Both the position numbers and the translations under genes were made by a program. Source: Comamonadaceae bacterium (GTDB lineage Bacteria; Pseudomonadota; Gammaproteobacteria; Burkholderiales; Burkholderiaceae_C). Taken from it: a DNA stretch of 64,000 nt. Every line of letters begins with the position of its first letter. The stretch's first letter is position 1. The notes beneath the pieces are model-generated. The model had not been told where the DNA came from and did no database searches. It saw only the letters and a list, made by a program, of their open reading frames with translations. The stretch covers positions 62,001-126,000 of the forward strand of contig JAIXXF010000034.1 of NCBI GenBank assembly GCA_027490925.1. Reading direction: 5' to 3'. This document shows positions 1 through 9,439 of the stretch, piece after piece.

Positions 1-1
1 C

Positions 2-442
2 AACACCACGCTCACTGCGGTGATGCCTGCGCACGTGATCTACCCCAAGGTTGACTCCCGCCCAGCGGGTTTTTCCGACAAGTGGTTGAACCACATCTTG
101 AGAGGCCAGCTGGGGTTCGGCGGCGCGGTGTTCAGCGACGACCTGAGCATGGCCGGTGCGCGCCTGATCGACGGCGTGGCGGTGAGCCACACCCAAGCAG
201 CAGTGGCAGCGCTGAACGCCGGTTGCGACATGGTGCTGTTGTGCAACCAGAGCGTGGGCGAGGGCCTGGCGGTGGACGAACTGCTGGCAGGCCTCACCGA
301 AGCTCAGCTCAAAGGCGAATGGGAGCTGCTGGAGTCGAGCGAGCAGCGTCGCCTGAACCTGCTGCCCCGCCAGCCCGCCCCCGACTGGGACACGCTGATG
401 GTGGAGCCCGCCTACATGCATGCCATGGGCTTGTTGCCTTGA
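2..442 (+). CDS. nagZ: Beta-N-acetylhexosaminidase NagZ, C-terminal part (5' end outside window)
   Basis: This is the end of a glycoside hydrolase family 3 beta-N-acetylglucosaminidase, which releases GlcNAc from anhydro-muropeptides in cytoplasmic peptidoglycan recycling. The frame is open from base 2 and about 146 residues are present, so the N-terminal half of the barrel is off the edge. The segment [16 protein letters not shown] is the conserved late-barrel motif of the family, with the aspartates of FSDDL visible. It is preceded by [18 protein letters not shown], also typical of NagZ. The protein ends in YMHAMGLLP before a TGA. Identity is confident; the missing part cannot be judged. 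Confidence 0.93.
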   Translation, partial: NTTLTAVMPAHVIYPKVDSRPAGFSDKWLNHILRGQLGFGGAVFSDDLSMAGARLIDGVAVSHTQAAVAALNAGCDMVLLCNQSVGEGLAVDELLAGLTEAQLKGEWELLESSEQRRLNLLPRQPAPDWDTLMVEPAYMHAMGLLP

Positions 443-520
443 GCCGGGCCGTGGCGTGAACGCAGCGCCGTCGAGCGTCGCCAGCCTTGAAAGCCTGGCA
501 ATTGGACGCAACTGGCCGCC

Positions 521-901
521 ATGTCTGTGATGTTTTCTGGGCCATTTAACCAGCCACCCCCTGTGTCTTGGACAGCCCGTGCCTCGTTGTGGCTGGTGCG
601 CGCCGTCGTGTTCGCCTCGGCCCTCGTGGTTGCGCTGGCGCTGTTGTCGGCGGCCATGGTGTGGTTGGTGTGGGGGGTGCTGAAGGCGGTGGTCACGGGC
701 CAGAAGCCTGCGCTTTGGACCGCGTTTGATCGATACCGCCAGTTCACGGCCCAAAGATTCACAACCCAGCGTACCCCGAGGCCCACGGGTGGGATGTCGC
801 CGGGTCAGCGCGGCGGCGGCCGCCACCAGCCGAATGAGGTGGTGGACGTGACCGACGTCAAAGTGGTCCGCGACCAGCCGGGTGACGCGCAGCCCCGCTA
901 G
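521..901 (+). CDS. Small single-span membrane protein, function unknown
   Basis: I do not recognise this 126-residue protein. It has one clear hydrophobic segment at about residues 22-52 (LWLVRAVVFASALVVALALL and onward), an Arg/Gln-rich stretch and a polar, Gly/Arg-rich tail ending in DVTDVKVVRDQPGDAQPR. That layout suggests a small inner-membrane protein with a cytoplasmic tail. It lies 78 bp after nagZ on the same strand and converges on the metallopeptidase gene. The ATG at 521 is the first good start. Codon use looks like its neighbours, which supports a real gene. Confidence 0.6.
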   Translation: MSVMFSGPFNQPPPVSWTARASLWLVRAVVFASALVVALALLSAAMVWLVWGVLKAVVTGQKPALWTAFDRYRQFTAQRFTTQRTPRPTGGMSPGQRGGGRHQPNEVVDVTDVKVVRDQPGDAQPR

Positions 902-933
902 GTGAGGCTCGGCAGGGCGGCCGCGGGGTGGTT

Positions 934-1470
934 TCAGCCCCCCTGTGGCGGCCAGATCAGGGGCCCTTCTAAATCGATGTGGGCCAGATACAGGCGCAGG
1001 TCGAACTCCAGTTGGTGGTAGTTGGGCTCCATGTGGGTGCACAGCTGGTAGAACGCCTTGTCGTGGGATTTTTCCTTCAGGTGCGCCAGTTCGTGCACCA
1101 CGATCATCCGCAAAAAGGCCTCCGGCACGTGTTTGAACAACGCCGCCACGCGGATCTCGCGCTTGGCTTTGAGCTTCTGGCCTTGCACCCGTGACACGGT
1201 GGTGTGGGTGCCCAGGGCGTGCGCCACCACCTGCAGCTTGTTGTCGAACATCACCTTGCTCAGCGGCTCCGCGCCGCGCAGGAACTGGTTTTTGAGGCCA
1301 GTGGTGTAGTCGTACAGTGCGCGGTCGGTTCGGATCTGGTGGGCAGTCGGGTGTTTGCGCAGCAGCAAGGCACCCAATCCTGGCCCCGCCACCAGCGCGC
1401 GCACTTGTGCCAGCACCGGTGCCGGGTAAGTGCCCTGGTAGCGCCACACCGGATCTGCTACGTTATTCAT
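934..1470 (-). CDS. YgjP-like metal-dependent hydrolase (DUF45, M48-type metallopeptidase)
   Basis: This 178-residue protein carries the zinc-metalloprotease signature HELAHLKEKSHDKAFYQLC at about residues 126-144. HExxH supplies two zinc ligands and the catalytic glutamate, and the downstream HDKAFY context is typical of the YgjP/DUF45 family. The family is cytoplasmic and poorly characterised; substrates are unknown. There is no signal peptide. The ATG at 1470 is in a plausible position. The gene converges on the small membrane protein gene and is separated from lysS by 218 bp in which I see no gene. Confidence 0.85.
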   Translation of the reverse strand: MNNVADPVWRYQGTYPAPVLAQVRALVAGPGLGALLLRKHPTAHQIRTDRALYDYTTGLKNQFLRGAEPLSKVMFDNKLQVVAHALGTHTTVSRVQGQKLKAKREIRVAALFKHVPEAFLRMIVVHELAHLKEKSHDKAFYQLCTHMEPNYHQLEFDLRLYLAHIDLEGPLIWPPQGG

Positions 1471-1688
1471 AGCGCTTTAAGAAGGCTGGTCGGGGGCTAG
1501 CGGCCATTTAGACACCAAATTTATCCGCACAGGCCCGAAGAACCACATTTTGGGCATTTTTCAAGCTCTGGCCGGGTGGTCATGGCCTGCAGTCATGCCC
1601 TTTGGTTGTAGCTTGGGTTGTGGCCCGTGGCCGCCGCCCTGTCATCGGGACCGCGTGGCGGTCAGCCCGCCAGCTGGGCACGAGGCGC

Positions 1689-3236
1689 TCAACCGACCTG
1701 GTGTTTGAGCGCGGGGAACAAGATCACGTCGCGGATGCTGGGGCTGTCGGTCAATAACATCATCAAGCGGTCGATACCGATGCCACAGCCGCCGGTGGGC
1801 GGCATGCCGTACTCCAGTGCACGAACGAAATCATGATCAAAGTACATGGCTTCGTCGTCGCCGCTGTCTTTGGCGTCCACCTGCGCCTGCAGGCGCGCGG
1901 CTTGGTCTTCTGCGTCGTTCAGCTCGGAAAAACCATTGCCGAACTCGCGGCCTGTGATGTAAAGCTCAAAGCGCTCGGTCACCTCGGGGTGCGTGTCGCT
2001 GGCGCGGGCCAGCGGCGAGATTTCCACCGGGTGCTCGCAAATGAAGGTCGGGTTCCAGAGCTTGTCTTCCACCGTTTCTTCAAAGTACATCACTTGCAGG
2101 CCAGCCAATGAACGGGTGGCGAGCATGTCTTTGTCGTCCTTCTTGCCCAGCCTCTTCAGAGCGTTCGTCAGCCAGACCGCGTCGTCCACGTTCGTGCCTG
2201 CGTCGGTGTGTTTCAAGATGGCTTCGCGGATGGTCAGCCGCTCGAACGGCTGGCTCAGGTCCACCGGCTTGCCGCCGTAGCTCAGCTGCAGTGTGCCCAC
2301 GGCTTTTTGCGCCGCGTCCCGGATGAGCGACTCGGTGAAGTTCATCAGGTCCTGGTAGTTCCAGTAAGCCGCATAGAACTCCATCATGGTGAACTCGGGG
2401 TTGTGCCGGACCGAGATGCCTTCGTTGCGGAAGTTGCGGTTGATCTCGAACACCCGCTCAAAGCCACCCACGATCAGCCGTTTGAGGTAAAGCTCCGGCG
2501 CAATGCGCAAGAACATCTCCTGGTCCAGCGCATTGTGGTGGGTGGTGAACGGTCGGGCATTGGCGCCGCCGGGAATGGGGTGGAGCATGGGTGTTTCCAC
2601 CTCCAGGAAACCGTGGCCGACCATGAATTCGCGGATGCTGCTGACCGCTTTGCTGCGCGCCACAAATCGGGCGCGGGTGGTGGCGTCCATCATCAAGTCG
2701 ATGTACCGCTGGCGGTACTTCACCTCCTGGTCAGCGATGCCGTGGAACTTGTCCGGCATGGGCCGCAGGCTCTTGGTCAGCAGGCGCAGACCGGTGACGT
2801 GGATGGACAGCTCACCCGTGCGGGTTTTGAACAGACGGCCTTCAGCACCAACGATGTCGCCCAGGTCCCAATGCTTGAACTGGTCGTACAGCGCTTCGCC
2901 AATCTCATCGCGTGCCACATAGACCTGGATGCGCCCTTGGCTGGGTCCAAACGACGCGTCTTGCAGCGTGGCGAAACTGGCCTTGCCCATCACCCGTTTG
3001 AGCATCATCCGCCCAGCGACCTTGGCACTGGCGTTCAACGCCACCAGCTCGTCAGCGGTCTTGTCCCCATGGGCGTGCACCAGCGCCTCGGCACGGTCGC
3101 TGGGTTGGTAGTCGTTCGGAAAGGCCACGCCTTGTCCGCTGGCCTGAGCCGCACGCAGGCCCTTGAGCTTTTCGCGGCGTTCGGCGATCAGCTGGTTGTC
3201 GTCGGGGGAGGGGGGCGCGGTGGTGGGGTCTGACAT
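1689..3236 (-). CDS. lysS: Lysyl-tRNA synthetase (class II)
   Basis: This enzyme charges tRNA-Lys with lysine. I start it at the ATG at 3236 ([13 protein letters not shown]), giving 515 residues, normal for class II LysRS; the frame is open further upstream but that part does not look like LysRS. The N-terminal OB-fold anticodon-binding domain contains [19 protein letters not shown]. Class II motif 2 appears as [20 protein letters not shown] near residues 268-287. Motif 3 is [12 protein letters not shown] near residue 485. The gene follows the glycan island by 59 bp on the same strand, so it could receive read-through, but it is a housekeeping gene. Confidence 0.97.
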   Translation of the reverse strand: MSDPTTAPPSPDDNQLIAERREKLKGLRAAQASGQGVAFPNDYQPSDRAEALVHAHGDKTADELVALNASAKVAGRMMLKRVMGKASFATLQDASFGPSQGRIQVYVARDEIGEALYDQFKHWDLGDIVGAEGRLFKTRTGELSIHVTGLRLLTKSLRPMPDKFHGIADQEVKYRQRYIDLMMDATTRARFVARSKAVSSIREFMVGHGFLEVETPMLHPIPGGANARPFTTHHNALDQEMFLRIAPELYLKRLIVGGFERVFEINRNFRNEGISVRHNPEFTMMEFYAAYWNYQDLMNFTESLIRDAAQKAVGTLQLSYGGKPVDLSQPFERLTIREAILKHTDAGTNVDDAVWLTNALKRLGKKDDKDMLATRSLAGLQVMYFEETVEDKLWNPTFICEHPVEISPLARASDTHPEVTERFELYITGREFGNGFSELNDAEDQAARLQAQVDAKDSGDDEAMYFDHDFVRALEYGMPPTGGCGIGIDRLMMLLTDSPSIRDVILFPALKHQVG

Positions 3237-3295
3237 GGTGTGTGGCGTGCAAAAAAGGAAGGGCCTTGTCCGGCCCCGAGCTTGCATTTTAGGTT

Positions 3296-3856
3296 TTAGT
3301 GCGTCACCCCGTCGGCGCGGAGCACCTTCAGTGCGGTGCGCCACAAGATGCACAGGTCCAGTGCCAGAGAACGGTGTTCAAGGTACCACCGGTCCAGCGC
3401 GACCTTGGTCTCCAGCGGCAACTCGTCGCGGCCGTTGACCTGGGCCCAGCCGGTCAGGCCCGGCCTGAGCCGGTGCACGCTCACCTGCGTGCGCATCGCC
3501 ACCAGGTCGTGCTGGTTGTACAGCGCCGGGCGCGGTCCGACCAGACTCATGTCGCCGCGCAAGACGCTCCAGAGCTGCGGCAGTTCGTCGAGGCTGCTTT
3601 TGCGCAGAAAGGGGCCGATCGGGGTCAGCCACGCTTGCGGGTCGGTCAGCAAGTGGGTGGCGACCACTGGCGTATCGGTGCGCATGCTGCGGAACTTGGG
3701 CATGCGGAAGATGCGGTTGTCTCGCCCCACCCGGTCTGACCAGTACAGCACTGGGCCGCGTGAGCTGAGCTTCACCGCCACCGCCACGGCCAGCATGGGT
3801 CCCGCCAGGGAAATCAACGCCAGCAAAGTCAGCACCAAGTCGATTGCGCGTTTCAT
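3296..3856 (-). CDS. Polyprenyl-phosphate sugar-1-phosphate transferase (WcaJ/PglC-type)
   Basis: This monotopic phosphoglycosyl transferase starts glycan assembly by moving a sugar-1-phosphate from a UDP-sugar to undecaprenyl phosphate at the inner membrane. It has 186 residues, the small PglC/WreU size class without the long WbaP N-terminal domain. An N-terminal hydrophobic hairpin ([19 protein letters not shown]) precedes the catalytic core. The core shows [18 protein letters not shown], the SSLDELPQL acidic pair, MSLVGPRP and [14 protein letters not shown]. The ATG at 3856 overlaps the upstream reductase stop by 4 bp. It is the last gene of the island. A QuiNAc- or FucNAc-phosphate substrate is inferred from its neighbours. 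Confidence 0.93.
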   Translation of the reverse strand: MKRAIDLVLTLLALISLAGPMLAVAVAVKLSSRGPVLYWSDRVGRDNRIFRMPKFRSMRTDTPVVATHLLTDPQAWLTPIGPFLRKSSLDELPQLWSVLRGDMSLVGPRPALYNQHDLVAMRTQVSVHRLRPGLTGWAQVNGRDELPLETKVALDRWYLEHRSLALDLCILWRTALKVLRADGVTH

Positions 3857-4836
3857 CGGGTCGGACGCAAAGGTTCCACCGCTTTGGCCAACCCTTGCCG
3901 CAGGGTCAGGGGAGGTTGCCAGTTCAGTTGGTCGCGGATCCGCTCGCTGCTGACCTGCAAAGAGTCGCACAGACTGGCCACTGTGGGTTCACGCCCCACC
4001 ACAACCGCCAGACGGCGCAACCAAAGCTCGGGCACCGGCCACAAGCGGGTCCGTGTTCCGAGCGCCTCGGCGGCCCAGCAAACCAATTCACGCGTGGACG
4101 CGTCTTGCCCGTCTGAGACCAAGTAGGTGTGGCCAGCGGCTGCCGGGTGCACCGCGCACAGCGCCAGTGCATCCACCAGGTTGTCTAGGCCGATCAGGCT
4201 GCGCCGGTTGTCTACCGCGCCCAGGGGCAGTGGCCAGCCGCTCGATACCGCACGCAGCAGGCGGCCAAAATTGCCCGGCGCTCGAGGACCGTGCACCAGG
4301 GGGGGCCGCACAATCACGTGGGCCATGCCCGCGTGGCGACAGAACGCCTCGACGGTTTGTTCACACCGCAGCTTGCTGCGGGCGTAGGCCTCAACGGGGG
4401 CCGGGTGATCGTTTTCGGTGAAGGGTTGATTCGGCGGGGTTCGGCGGCCATTCACCCCAATCGAGCTGACGAGCACCACCCGCGCCACGCTTGTAGTTTG
4501 TGCAGCGTGCAGCAGGGCCTGTGTGACGTCCAGGTTGGCGGCAAACAGCGCATCGTTCTGGTCGGCCCCAGGCTGGGTTTGGTGCGCCCTTGCGGCAAGG
4601 TGCAGCAGCACGCGTGCGGGGGCCAGCGCCTGCGCCAGCTTGTCGAATTGAGCGAAACTGGACAGGACCACGTTGTCTGGGTGTAGTGTGGGCAGAGGGC
4701 GGCGCGCCAGTGCACGCACGCGGTGGCCTCGCGCCCGCAGGGTGTGCACCAGCGCCTGGCCCACAAACCCGCTGGCACCAGCAACCGCGATGCAGGGCAA
4801 GGTACCCGCGGCACCGTTGTCGTGCGTGGTGCTCAT
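3853..4836 (-). CDS. NAD-dependent epimerase/reductase, WbpV/WreQ-like (UDP-QuiNAc-type 4-reductase)
   Basis: This is an extended short-chain dehydrogenase of 327 residues. The N-terminal Rossmann motif GASGFVGQALVHTLRARGH is clear. LVSSIGVNG and the catalytic pattern YARSKLRCE (Y-x-x-x-K) follow. FTENDHPAPVEAYARSK resembles WbpV and WreQ, which reduce UDP-4-keto-6-deoxy-GlcNAc to UDP-QuiNAc or UDP-FucNAc. The position between a WbpM-like dehydratase and a sugar-phosphate transferase in one operon fits that role. The start at 4836 overlaps the upstream glycosyltransferase stop by 4 bp. The family is confident; the exact product stereochemistry is inference. Confidence 0.88.
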   Translation of the reverse strand: MSTTHDNGAAGTLPCIAVAGASGFVGQALVHTLRARGHRVRALARRPLPTLHPDNVVLSSFAQFDKLAQALAPARVLLHLAARAHQTQPGADQNDALFAANLDVTQALLHAAQTTSVARVVLVSSIGVNGRRTPPNQPFTENDHPAPVEAYARSKLRCEQTVEAFCRHAGMAHVIVRPPLVHGPRAPGNFGRLLRAVSSGWPLPLGAVDNRRSLIGLDNLVDALALCAVHPAAAGHTYLVSDGQDASTRELVCWAAEALGTRTRLWPVPELWLRRLAVVVGREPTVASLCDSLQVSSERIRDQLNWQPPLTLRQGLAKAVEPLRPTR

Positions 4837-5768
4837 ACCGGGTTGCGGCGGCCAAACAGCAAGGCAGCAGCCAGCGCCAGCCGGTCCAGCGGCTTGCGGC
4901 GCATTTGCCCGACTCGACACACCAAGTACAGCCGGTCGTACCAACGGTCGCGCCGCAGACGGGCCAGCAAGGGGTGGCTTTGGGCGCCACACACTTCGGC
5001 GATGCGAAGCACCTGTTGCAGGTACCACCCCCCCAAAAGCATGGCCAAGCGCTTCTTCAAACCGCTCAGCCCGGCGTGTGCGCCCAGCACGTTGTGGTCG
5101 TGTTGCCGGTAGTCCATGCTCGGCCGGGGATCGATCCACCACCGGTGACCGCGGCTGCGCACCCACGCATAAATCAACCAATCGTGAAAATCGATGCCCC
5201 GAAGCGCCTCCCGGTGGGCCGCCACCCATGCGCCCAACTCACGGGCCACATCAGCACGAAGAACGTAAGTGCACCCCGGCCCAGCCGACTCAAACCAATG
5301 GTCTGCTGTGCGCTGAGACTGCCCCTTGTTGATCAACTTACGCCGTCCATCGGGCCAAAACGCGACCACGCTGGTGGACACCGCCTCGCAACGCCCCGAC
5401 GCAATGGCCTCCGCCGCCCATGCCAGCTTATCGGGGTACCAGAGGTCGTCTTGGTCGGCCAGGGCGACCAGGCTCACTGCTGGCTGTTGATGTCGTGATT
5501 GACTGATCAGTTCGAAAAAATTGCCTGCTGCAGAGCCGTGCCGTTGTGGCCGCAACACCTGGACGCGTGGCTCGCCTTTGGCCAACCGATGGACTTCGCT
5601 GTGTGTGGTGTCCGTGGAGGTGTCGTCGCACAGTTGGATGCCCACCACCACTTGTTCCTGGGCCAAGATGGTCCGCAGTTGGTCGCGCACCCACCGCGCA
5701 CCATTGTGGGTAGCCATCAACACCAGCACATTCGGGCGATATTGCTCCGTATCCTGCGTTGGGGTCAT
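4833..5768 (-). CDS. Glycosyltransferase family 2 (rhamnosyltransferase-like)
   Basis: This 311-residue GT-A fold transferase begins NVLVLMATHNGARWVRDQL. The nucleotide/metal site ALADQDDLWYPDKLAWA contains the DxD-like acidic cluster. FHDWLIYAW and MDYRQHDHNVLG follow, a pattern common in rhamnosyltransferases that build O-antigen-like chains. No membrane span is needed for activity, though the C-terminus is rich in Leu, Arg and Ala. The ATG at 5768 overlaps the previous gene's stop by 4 bp, so translational coupling is likely. The sugar donor cannot be told from the sequence. Confidence 0.9.
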   Translation of the reverse strand: MTPTQDTEQYRPNVLVLMATHNGARWVRDQLRTILAQEQVVVGIQLCDDTSTDTTHSEVHRLAKGEPRVQVLRPQRHGSAAGNFFELISQSRHQQPAVSLVALADQDDLWYPDKLAWAAEAIASGRCEAVSTSVVAFWPDGRRKLINKGQSQRTADHWFESAGPGCTYVLRADVARELGAWVAAHREALRGIDFHDWLIYAWVRSRGHRWWIDPRPSMDYRQHDHNVLGAHAGLSGLKKRLAMLLGGWYLQQVLRIAEVCGAQSHPLLARLRRDRWYDRLYLVCRVGQMRRKPLDRLALAAALLFGRRNPV

Positions 5769-6586
5769 ACCTTCTGCCCCATGCGGCGAAGCGCGACCAA
5801 CATGCATCGCCGCCAAAACTTCATGCGGGCGTATTGGGACAGCCACCATGCGGTGATCGGGTTCAGGTCTCCGTCGCGGGTTAACCGCTTCAAGTTGGCC
5901 AGTTCGGCCTGGTGCATGGCGTCCAAGTGGGCGCTCAAGCCGGATTCTCCGTAACGCGATTTGTGGATACACGCCAGCGGCTGCTCGATTCGGGACATGA
6001 CGCAACCCTTCAAGGCCATTTGCATCAACAGCAAATGGTCCTCCATGTAACGTTGCCCTGCAGCGAATCGATGCAGCGTGTCGGTCCGAACCATGAGAGA
6101 AGGCGTGATGAACGGATTCTTGAGCAGCACTTGCCAAGCAGCGATGCGGCGGTTCTGGAGTGTGCTGTCCAAACAGGGCGGGTAAATGGGGGCGCTGTGA
6201 ATGGCCTGAACGAAGCGGTGCCCGGTCACCGAGATTTGAGGCTGGCTGACCATGACGCGGTACTGGGTCGCGAGCTTGTCAGGATGCCAGGTGTCGTCGG
6301 CATCCAAGAATGCGACGAAAGGTGTCTTCGCCCTGTCCCATCCCGCGTTTCGAGCGCTGGCTGCGCCTTGGTTGACCTGGAGAGCGATGACCTGCACCCA
6401 ACCTTTGGGCAGGCCATCCTGGATGCCTCTCAGGGTGGCCAAGGTGGCGTCTGTGCTGGCGTCATCTACCAAGATCAGGGACTCCGGCCAGTGGGTTTGC
6501 TGGGTCACCGACGCGATCGCCCGTTGGATGGTCGATTCACAGTCGAAGCACGGCACCACCACCGTCACGGGCACGGTGTTGATCAT
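5765..6586 (-). CDS. Glycosyltransferase family 2
   Basis: This 273-residue transferase opens with VTVVVPCFDCESTIQRAIAS and continues to ILVDDASTDATLATL, the standard GT2 nucleotide-binding start. The metal-binding motif is AFLDADDTWHPDKL. The C-terminal part (MEDHLLLMQMALKGC, then HKSRYGESGLSAHLDAMHQ) matches glycan-island GT2 proteins acting on short acceptors. I chose the ATG at 6586 because it overlaps the upstream stop by 4 bp and puts the first strand at the N-terminus. An upstream in-frame extension is unlikely. Donor and linkage are unknown. Confidence 0.9.
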   Translation of the reverse strand: MINTVPVTVVVPCFDCESTIQRAIASVTQQTHWPESLILVDDASTDATLATLRGIQDGLPKGWVQVIALQVNQGAASARNAGWDRAKTPFVAFLDADDTWHPDKLATQYRVMVSQPQISVTGHRFVQAIHSAPIYPPCLDSTLQNRRIAAWQVLLKNPFITPSLMVRTDTLHRFAAGQRYMEDHLLLMQMALKGCVMSRIEQPLACIHKSRYGESGLSAHLDAMHQAELANLKRLTRDGDLNPITAWWLSQYARMKFWRRCMLVALRRMGQKV

Positions 6587-7434
6587 GCGGCTCGCCACCC
6601 TCGCCATACGGCCCGTACCCGGGGCCACTGCCACATCAGCAACCGTTTGGCCAACAAGCTGCCAAGGAGGCACGCACTGGCCAAGCCAGGCCAAGGCGCA
6701 TGAAGGCGGAAAAAGCGCAAAGCAGAACAGACAAAGTACTCGTCAAGCTGGGTGCTGCCCTTGCCCAGGCTACCGGAGCCCTTGTGCCAAACCAGAGAGT
6801 CTGTGGCCGTGGCCAACTGCCAGCCATGCGACCGCAGTCTGAATCCAAGGTCAGTGTCTTCCCAGTACATGAAAAAACGTCGGTCATCGAACAATCCGAC
6901 TTGGCGCAAGGCGTCACAGCGCAACAGCATGGAGGCGCCTGAGACAAAAGCCAACGGCCCTGGACTTGAACTCGGCTTTGACCGTCCGAGCCACAGATTC
7001 ACCCGACCACCGCCCCAAAGCTCGACACGATGAGGGGGGTGGGCTTCGCGTATCACTGACCCTACAGCCGCGAGCCGTGGTTGCCTCTCTGCCACCCGCA
7101 GCATCGCCGCGAGGGTGTGTCTTTCGGCGGTGGCGTCGCTGTTGATGAGCCACACGTAGTCTGCGCCATGGCTCATCGCGTATCGGATCCCAACGTTGCA
7201 GCCCCCTCCAAACCCCAAGTTCGCACCGGTTTGAAGCACAGTCAGAGCGGGGTGCTCTGCCGTGATTCGGGCCACAGAGTCATCGGTGGAGTGGTTGTCC
7301 ACCAGCACAACGTCCGGCGATGGGTCACCCAGAGATTGCAACGAATTCAGACACGCCAAGGTGTCTTGCCAACCGTTCCAGTTCAGCACCACCACGGTCA
7401 CCTTGGGCCTGCCCACTTCAAGCTTCCGTGTCAT
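6583..7434 (-). CDS. Glycosyltransferase family 2 (WbbL-like)
   Basis: This is a 283-residue GT2 enzyme. VTVVVLNWNGWQDTLACL and VVLVDNHSTDDSV form the donor-binding half. LINSDATAE supplies the metal site. FFMYWEDTDLGFRLRSHGW is the acceptor-side ED motif typical of WbbL and other rhamnosyl/dTDP-sugar transferases. The C-terminus is hydrophobic and basic and could sit on the membrane. It overlaps the upstream methyltransferase by 17 bp and the downstream GT2 by 4 bp. A rhamnosyl or related deoxysugar donor is possible but not shown. Confidence 0.9.
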   Translation of the reverse strand: MTRKLEVGRPKVTVVVLNWNGWQDTLACLNSLQSLGDPSPDVVLVDNHSTDDSVARITAEHPALTVLQTGANLGFGGGCNVGIRYAMSHGADYVWLINSDATAERHTLAAMLRVAERQPRLAAVGSVIREAHPPHRVELWGGGRVNLWLGRSKPSSSPGPLAFVSGASMLLRCDALRQVGLFDDRRFFMYWEDTDLGFRLRSHGWQLATATDSLVWHKGSGSLGKGSTQLDEYFVCSALRFFRLHAPWPGLASACLLGSLLAKRLLMWQWPRVRAVWRGWRAA

Positions 7435-8086
7435 TCGTCTTGCGAGCGCTCAACAGGTACTGCGGCGTGAGCAGACCCTCAAAGCAGCGCATGGTCATTC
7501 GGTTCACGATGCGTTTGAGGCGGTTGTCTGCAAAGCTCAGCGGATGGCAAGTGCCGGCAGTCAAAGCCGTGTGTTCTATCAACGACAAAGCAGACTGGCG
7601 CGTGAAGAATCGAAGGTGTGTGCGGTCCAGAATGCCAGCATCCGCATAGGTCCATGACCCGTGAAGCAGCAGCGGTAACACCACAGTGTGGTGTTGCACA
7701 TTGGGGACTGTGACCACCAAAGTACCACCCGGCGCCAAATGCTGAGTGACCAGTCTGTCGACGGTGGACCATGGATCGACCATGTGCTCGAGGACGTCCA
7801 GGCATATGACCGTGTCGAAAGTGGCGTGCGGGTCGGGTAGGGGCTGTCGTTCAAAGTCCAGGCAATACACCACATCGGCCAGTTGTTGGGCGCGCTCAGC
7901 CGCGCCAGGGAACAATTCGATCCCGGTCGTGCTGGTGGTTCCTCGGCGTTGTTTCAACCACCCCAAAGTCGCGCCTGCACCGCAACCGAGCTCCAGAACG
8001 CGGCCGCAATGCACTGGCAAGACGGGGGCGATTTCTCGGCGCACATGGCCGAAATAAAGGGTGTCTTTGTCGGTGTACGTTTGCAT
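7418..8086 (-). CDS. Class I SAM-dependent methyltransferase
   Basis: This 222-residue protein has a class I methyltransferase fold: motif I VLELGCGAGATLGWLKQ, the acidic strand TGIELFPGAAERAQ, motif IV FDTVICLDVLEHMVDPW and the post-motif GGTLVVTVPNVQHHTVVLPLL. The N-terminus MQTYTDKDTLYFGHVRREI resembles glycan-cluster methyltransferases that modify a sugar or cap the chain. It lies 3 bp after the flippase stop and overlaps the next glycosyltransferase. Methylation could act as chain decoration or termination; this is inferred from the absence of a polymerase gene nearby. Confidence 0.88.
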   Translation of the reverse strand: MQTYTDKDTLYFGHVRREIAPVLPVHCGRVLELGCGAGATLGWLKQRRGTTSTTGIELFPGAAERAQQLADVVYCLDFERQPLPDPHATFDTVICLDVLEHMVDPWSTVDRLVTQHLAPGGTLVVTVPNVQHHTVVLPLLLHGSWTYADAGILDRTHLRFFTRQSALSLIEHTALTAGTCHPLSFADNRLKRIVNRMTMRCFEGLLTPQYLLSARKTNDTEA

Positions 8087-8089
8087 GGT

Positions 8090-9439
8090 TCAAGGCGTTG
8101 CGAGGTTCGCCGACTGGTTTGCCATTCGGCGACAAACCAGCACCAACAGCGCGTAATCTACCAGCGCCCGAGCCACGCAAGCGAGGGCAGCACCCATAAC
8201 GCCATAACACTGGACGGCCCACCACAGACAAGCGACATAGGGCAGCGCCTCGGCGAGGTGGATGGTGGCGATGGCTTTTGTTTTACCCAACGCCATCAAA
8301 CCAGTGTAAGGAATCTGAGCCAGCGCATTGACAGCGAATGCAAGCAACAGCACCTGCGCGATGGGTGTTGCACCGGCTGCGAACTCCGCCCCGACCCACC
8401 AGTTCATGAAAGCTGGCAAGAGACCCAGCCCAACGAGAGTGCCCATTCCCACCACGCCCAAAGCCAGCCAGGAAGCTCTGCTGAGCAGGCCTTGCCAATC
8501 GGCTGTGTTCACCTTAGTGCGCGCCAAGTCCGCCGAGACGCGAACCAACTCCGGTAACAGCACACCGCAGGCAGAAGCCACCACAACAGGGAAACGAGAG
8601 ACAAGATCGAACGGGATGGCGTACACGCTCACCGCGCTGGCGCTCACGACGGCGCCGATCACAAAGCGATCGGCATAAACAATGACAGGCCCCAGCACGC
8701 TGCTCACCGTCATCCAACTACCGAACGCCAACAGACGTTTGAGCCGTTGCCTGTCGATCCCACTGAAAAGTTCAACGCCGGTTCCCATGAACGACCGTTG
8801 CTGCTGAAGTGCCAAGACCGCGACGAGCGCGACAACCTGCCCCACGCGCACGCCGAAAAGGCTGACCGCCGACCAGGCCAGGTGGGTACTGAACACGGTG
8901 GCCACGAGTGGTGCGAGCGCCAGAGACACCCCAGCGGGAATGCGCACCAAGTTGACCGCACGAAAAGCGCCCACACCTTCGAGGTGTCCCCGCAGCGCAG
9001 AAGACACCAGCAGCAGGGGGAGTGAGGGCACCATCCAGATCAATGCATCGCGCACCTCGCGTTCGAGCTCTTGCCCTGAAAGACGCAGTGGCAGCGGTCC
9101 AAAACAAGCCAAGAGTCCAACCAGTACAGCGCCCGCTGAACCAAATACCAAAAGTGCCACCACCGCTGAGCCCGTGATGCGTATCTCTTCTGTGTTCGAA
9201 GGCTGACTTCCGTGTCGTGCAGCGGCGACCGCTACGGTGACTGCACGGCCCAGTCCTAGGTCGAGAAAACTGAAGTACCCCACAAACACCCAGATGAGCG
9301 ACAACACACCCAAACGCTCTGCTCCCAAACGTTCCAACAGGAACGGCGCAGCAGCCAAGGCCGCCAGCATAGGAACCAAATCACCCAGTAACGCCCAGAA
9401 AGCTGAAGACCTCAAGGCCTTGAAGGGTGTACCGATCAT
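8090..9439 (-). CDS. Polysaccharide flippase (Wzx/MOP superfamily)
   Basis: This 449-residue integral membrane protein has about twelve to fourteen hydrophobic segments and starts MIGTPFKALRSSAFWALLGD. The repeated pattern of hydrophobic helices with short basic loops, and segments such as IVYADRFVIGAVVSASAVSVYAI, match Wzx-type lipid-linked oligosaccharide flippases in the MOP superfamily. It would move undecaprenyl-diphosphate-linked glycan from the cytoplasmic to the periplasmic leaflet. The ATG at 9439 overlaps the upstream dehydratase stop by 4 bp. A longer upstream start would bury the gene in its neighbour and is rejected. Confidence 0.9.
   Translation of the reverse strand: MIGTPFKALRSSAFWALLGDLVPMLAALAAAPFLLERLGAERLGVLSLIWVFVGYFSFLDLGLGRAVTVAVAAARHGSQPSNTEEIRITGSAVVALLVFGSAGAVLVGLLACFGPLPLRLSGQELEREVRDALIWMVPSLPLLLVSSALRGHLEGVGAFRAVNLVRIPAGVSLALAPLVATVFSTHLAWSAVSLFGVRVGQVVALVAVLALQQQRSFMGTGVELFSGIDRQRLKRLLAFGSWMTVSSVLGPVIVYADRFVIGAVVSASAVSVYAIPFDLVSRFPVVVASACGVLLPELVRVSADLARTKVNTADWQGLLSRASWLALGVVGMGTLVGLGLLPAFMNWWVGAEFAAGATPIAQVLLLAFAVNALAQIPYTGLMALGKTKAIATIHLAEALPYVACLWWAVQCYGVMGAALACVARALVDYALLVLVCRRMANQSANLATP

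Noticed and set aside
1460-1500. Possible further copy of the palindromic repeat near the metallopeptidase start
   Set aside because: It has ATAGC and GCTAGCGGCC-like pieces but not the 17-nt GCTA...TAGC core.
1649-1663. Hairpin GACCGC-GTG-GCGGTC after lysS, considered as its terminator
   Set aside because: There is no T-run after it on the minus strand, so a Rho-independent terminator is not supported.
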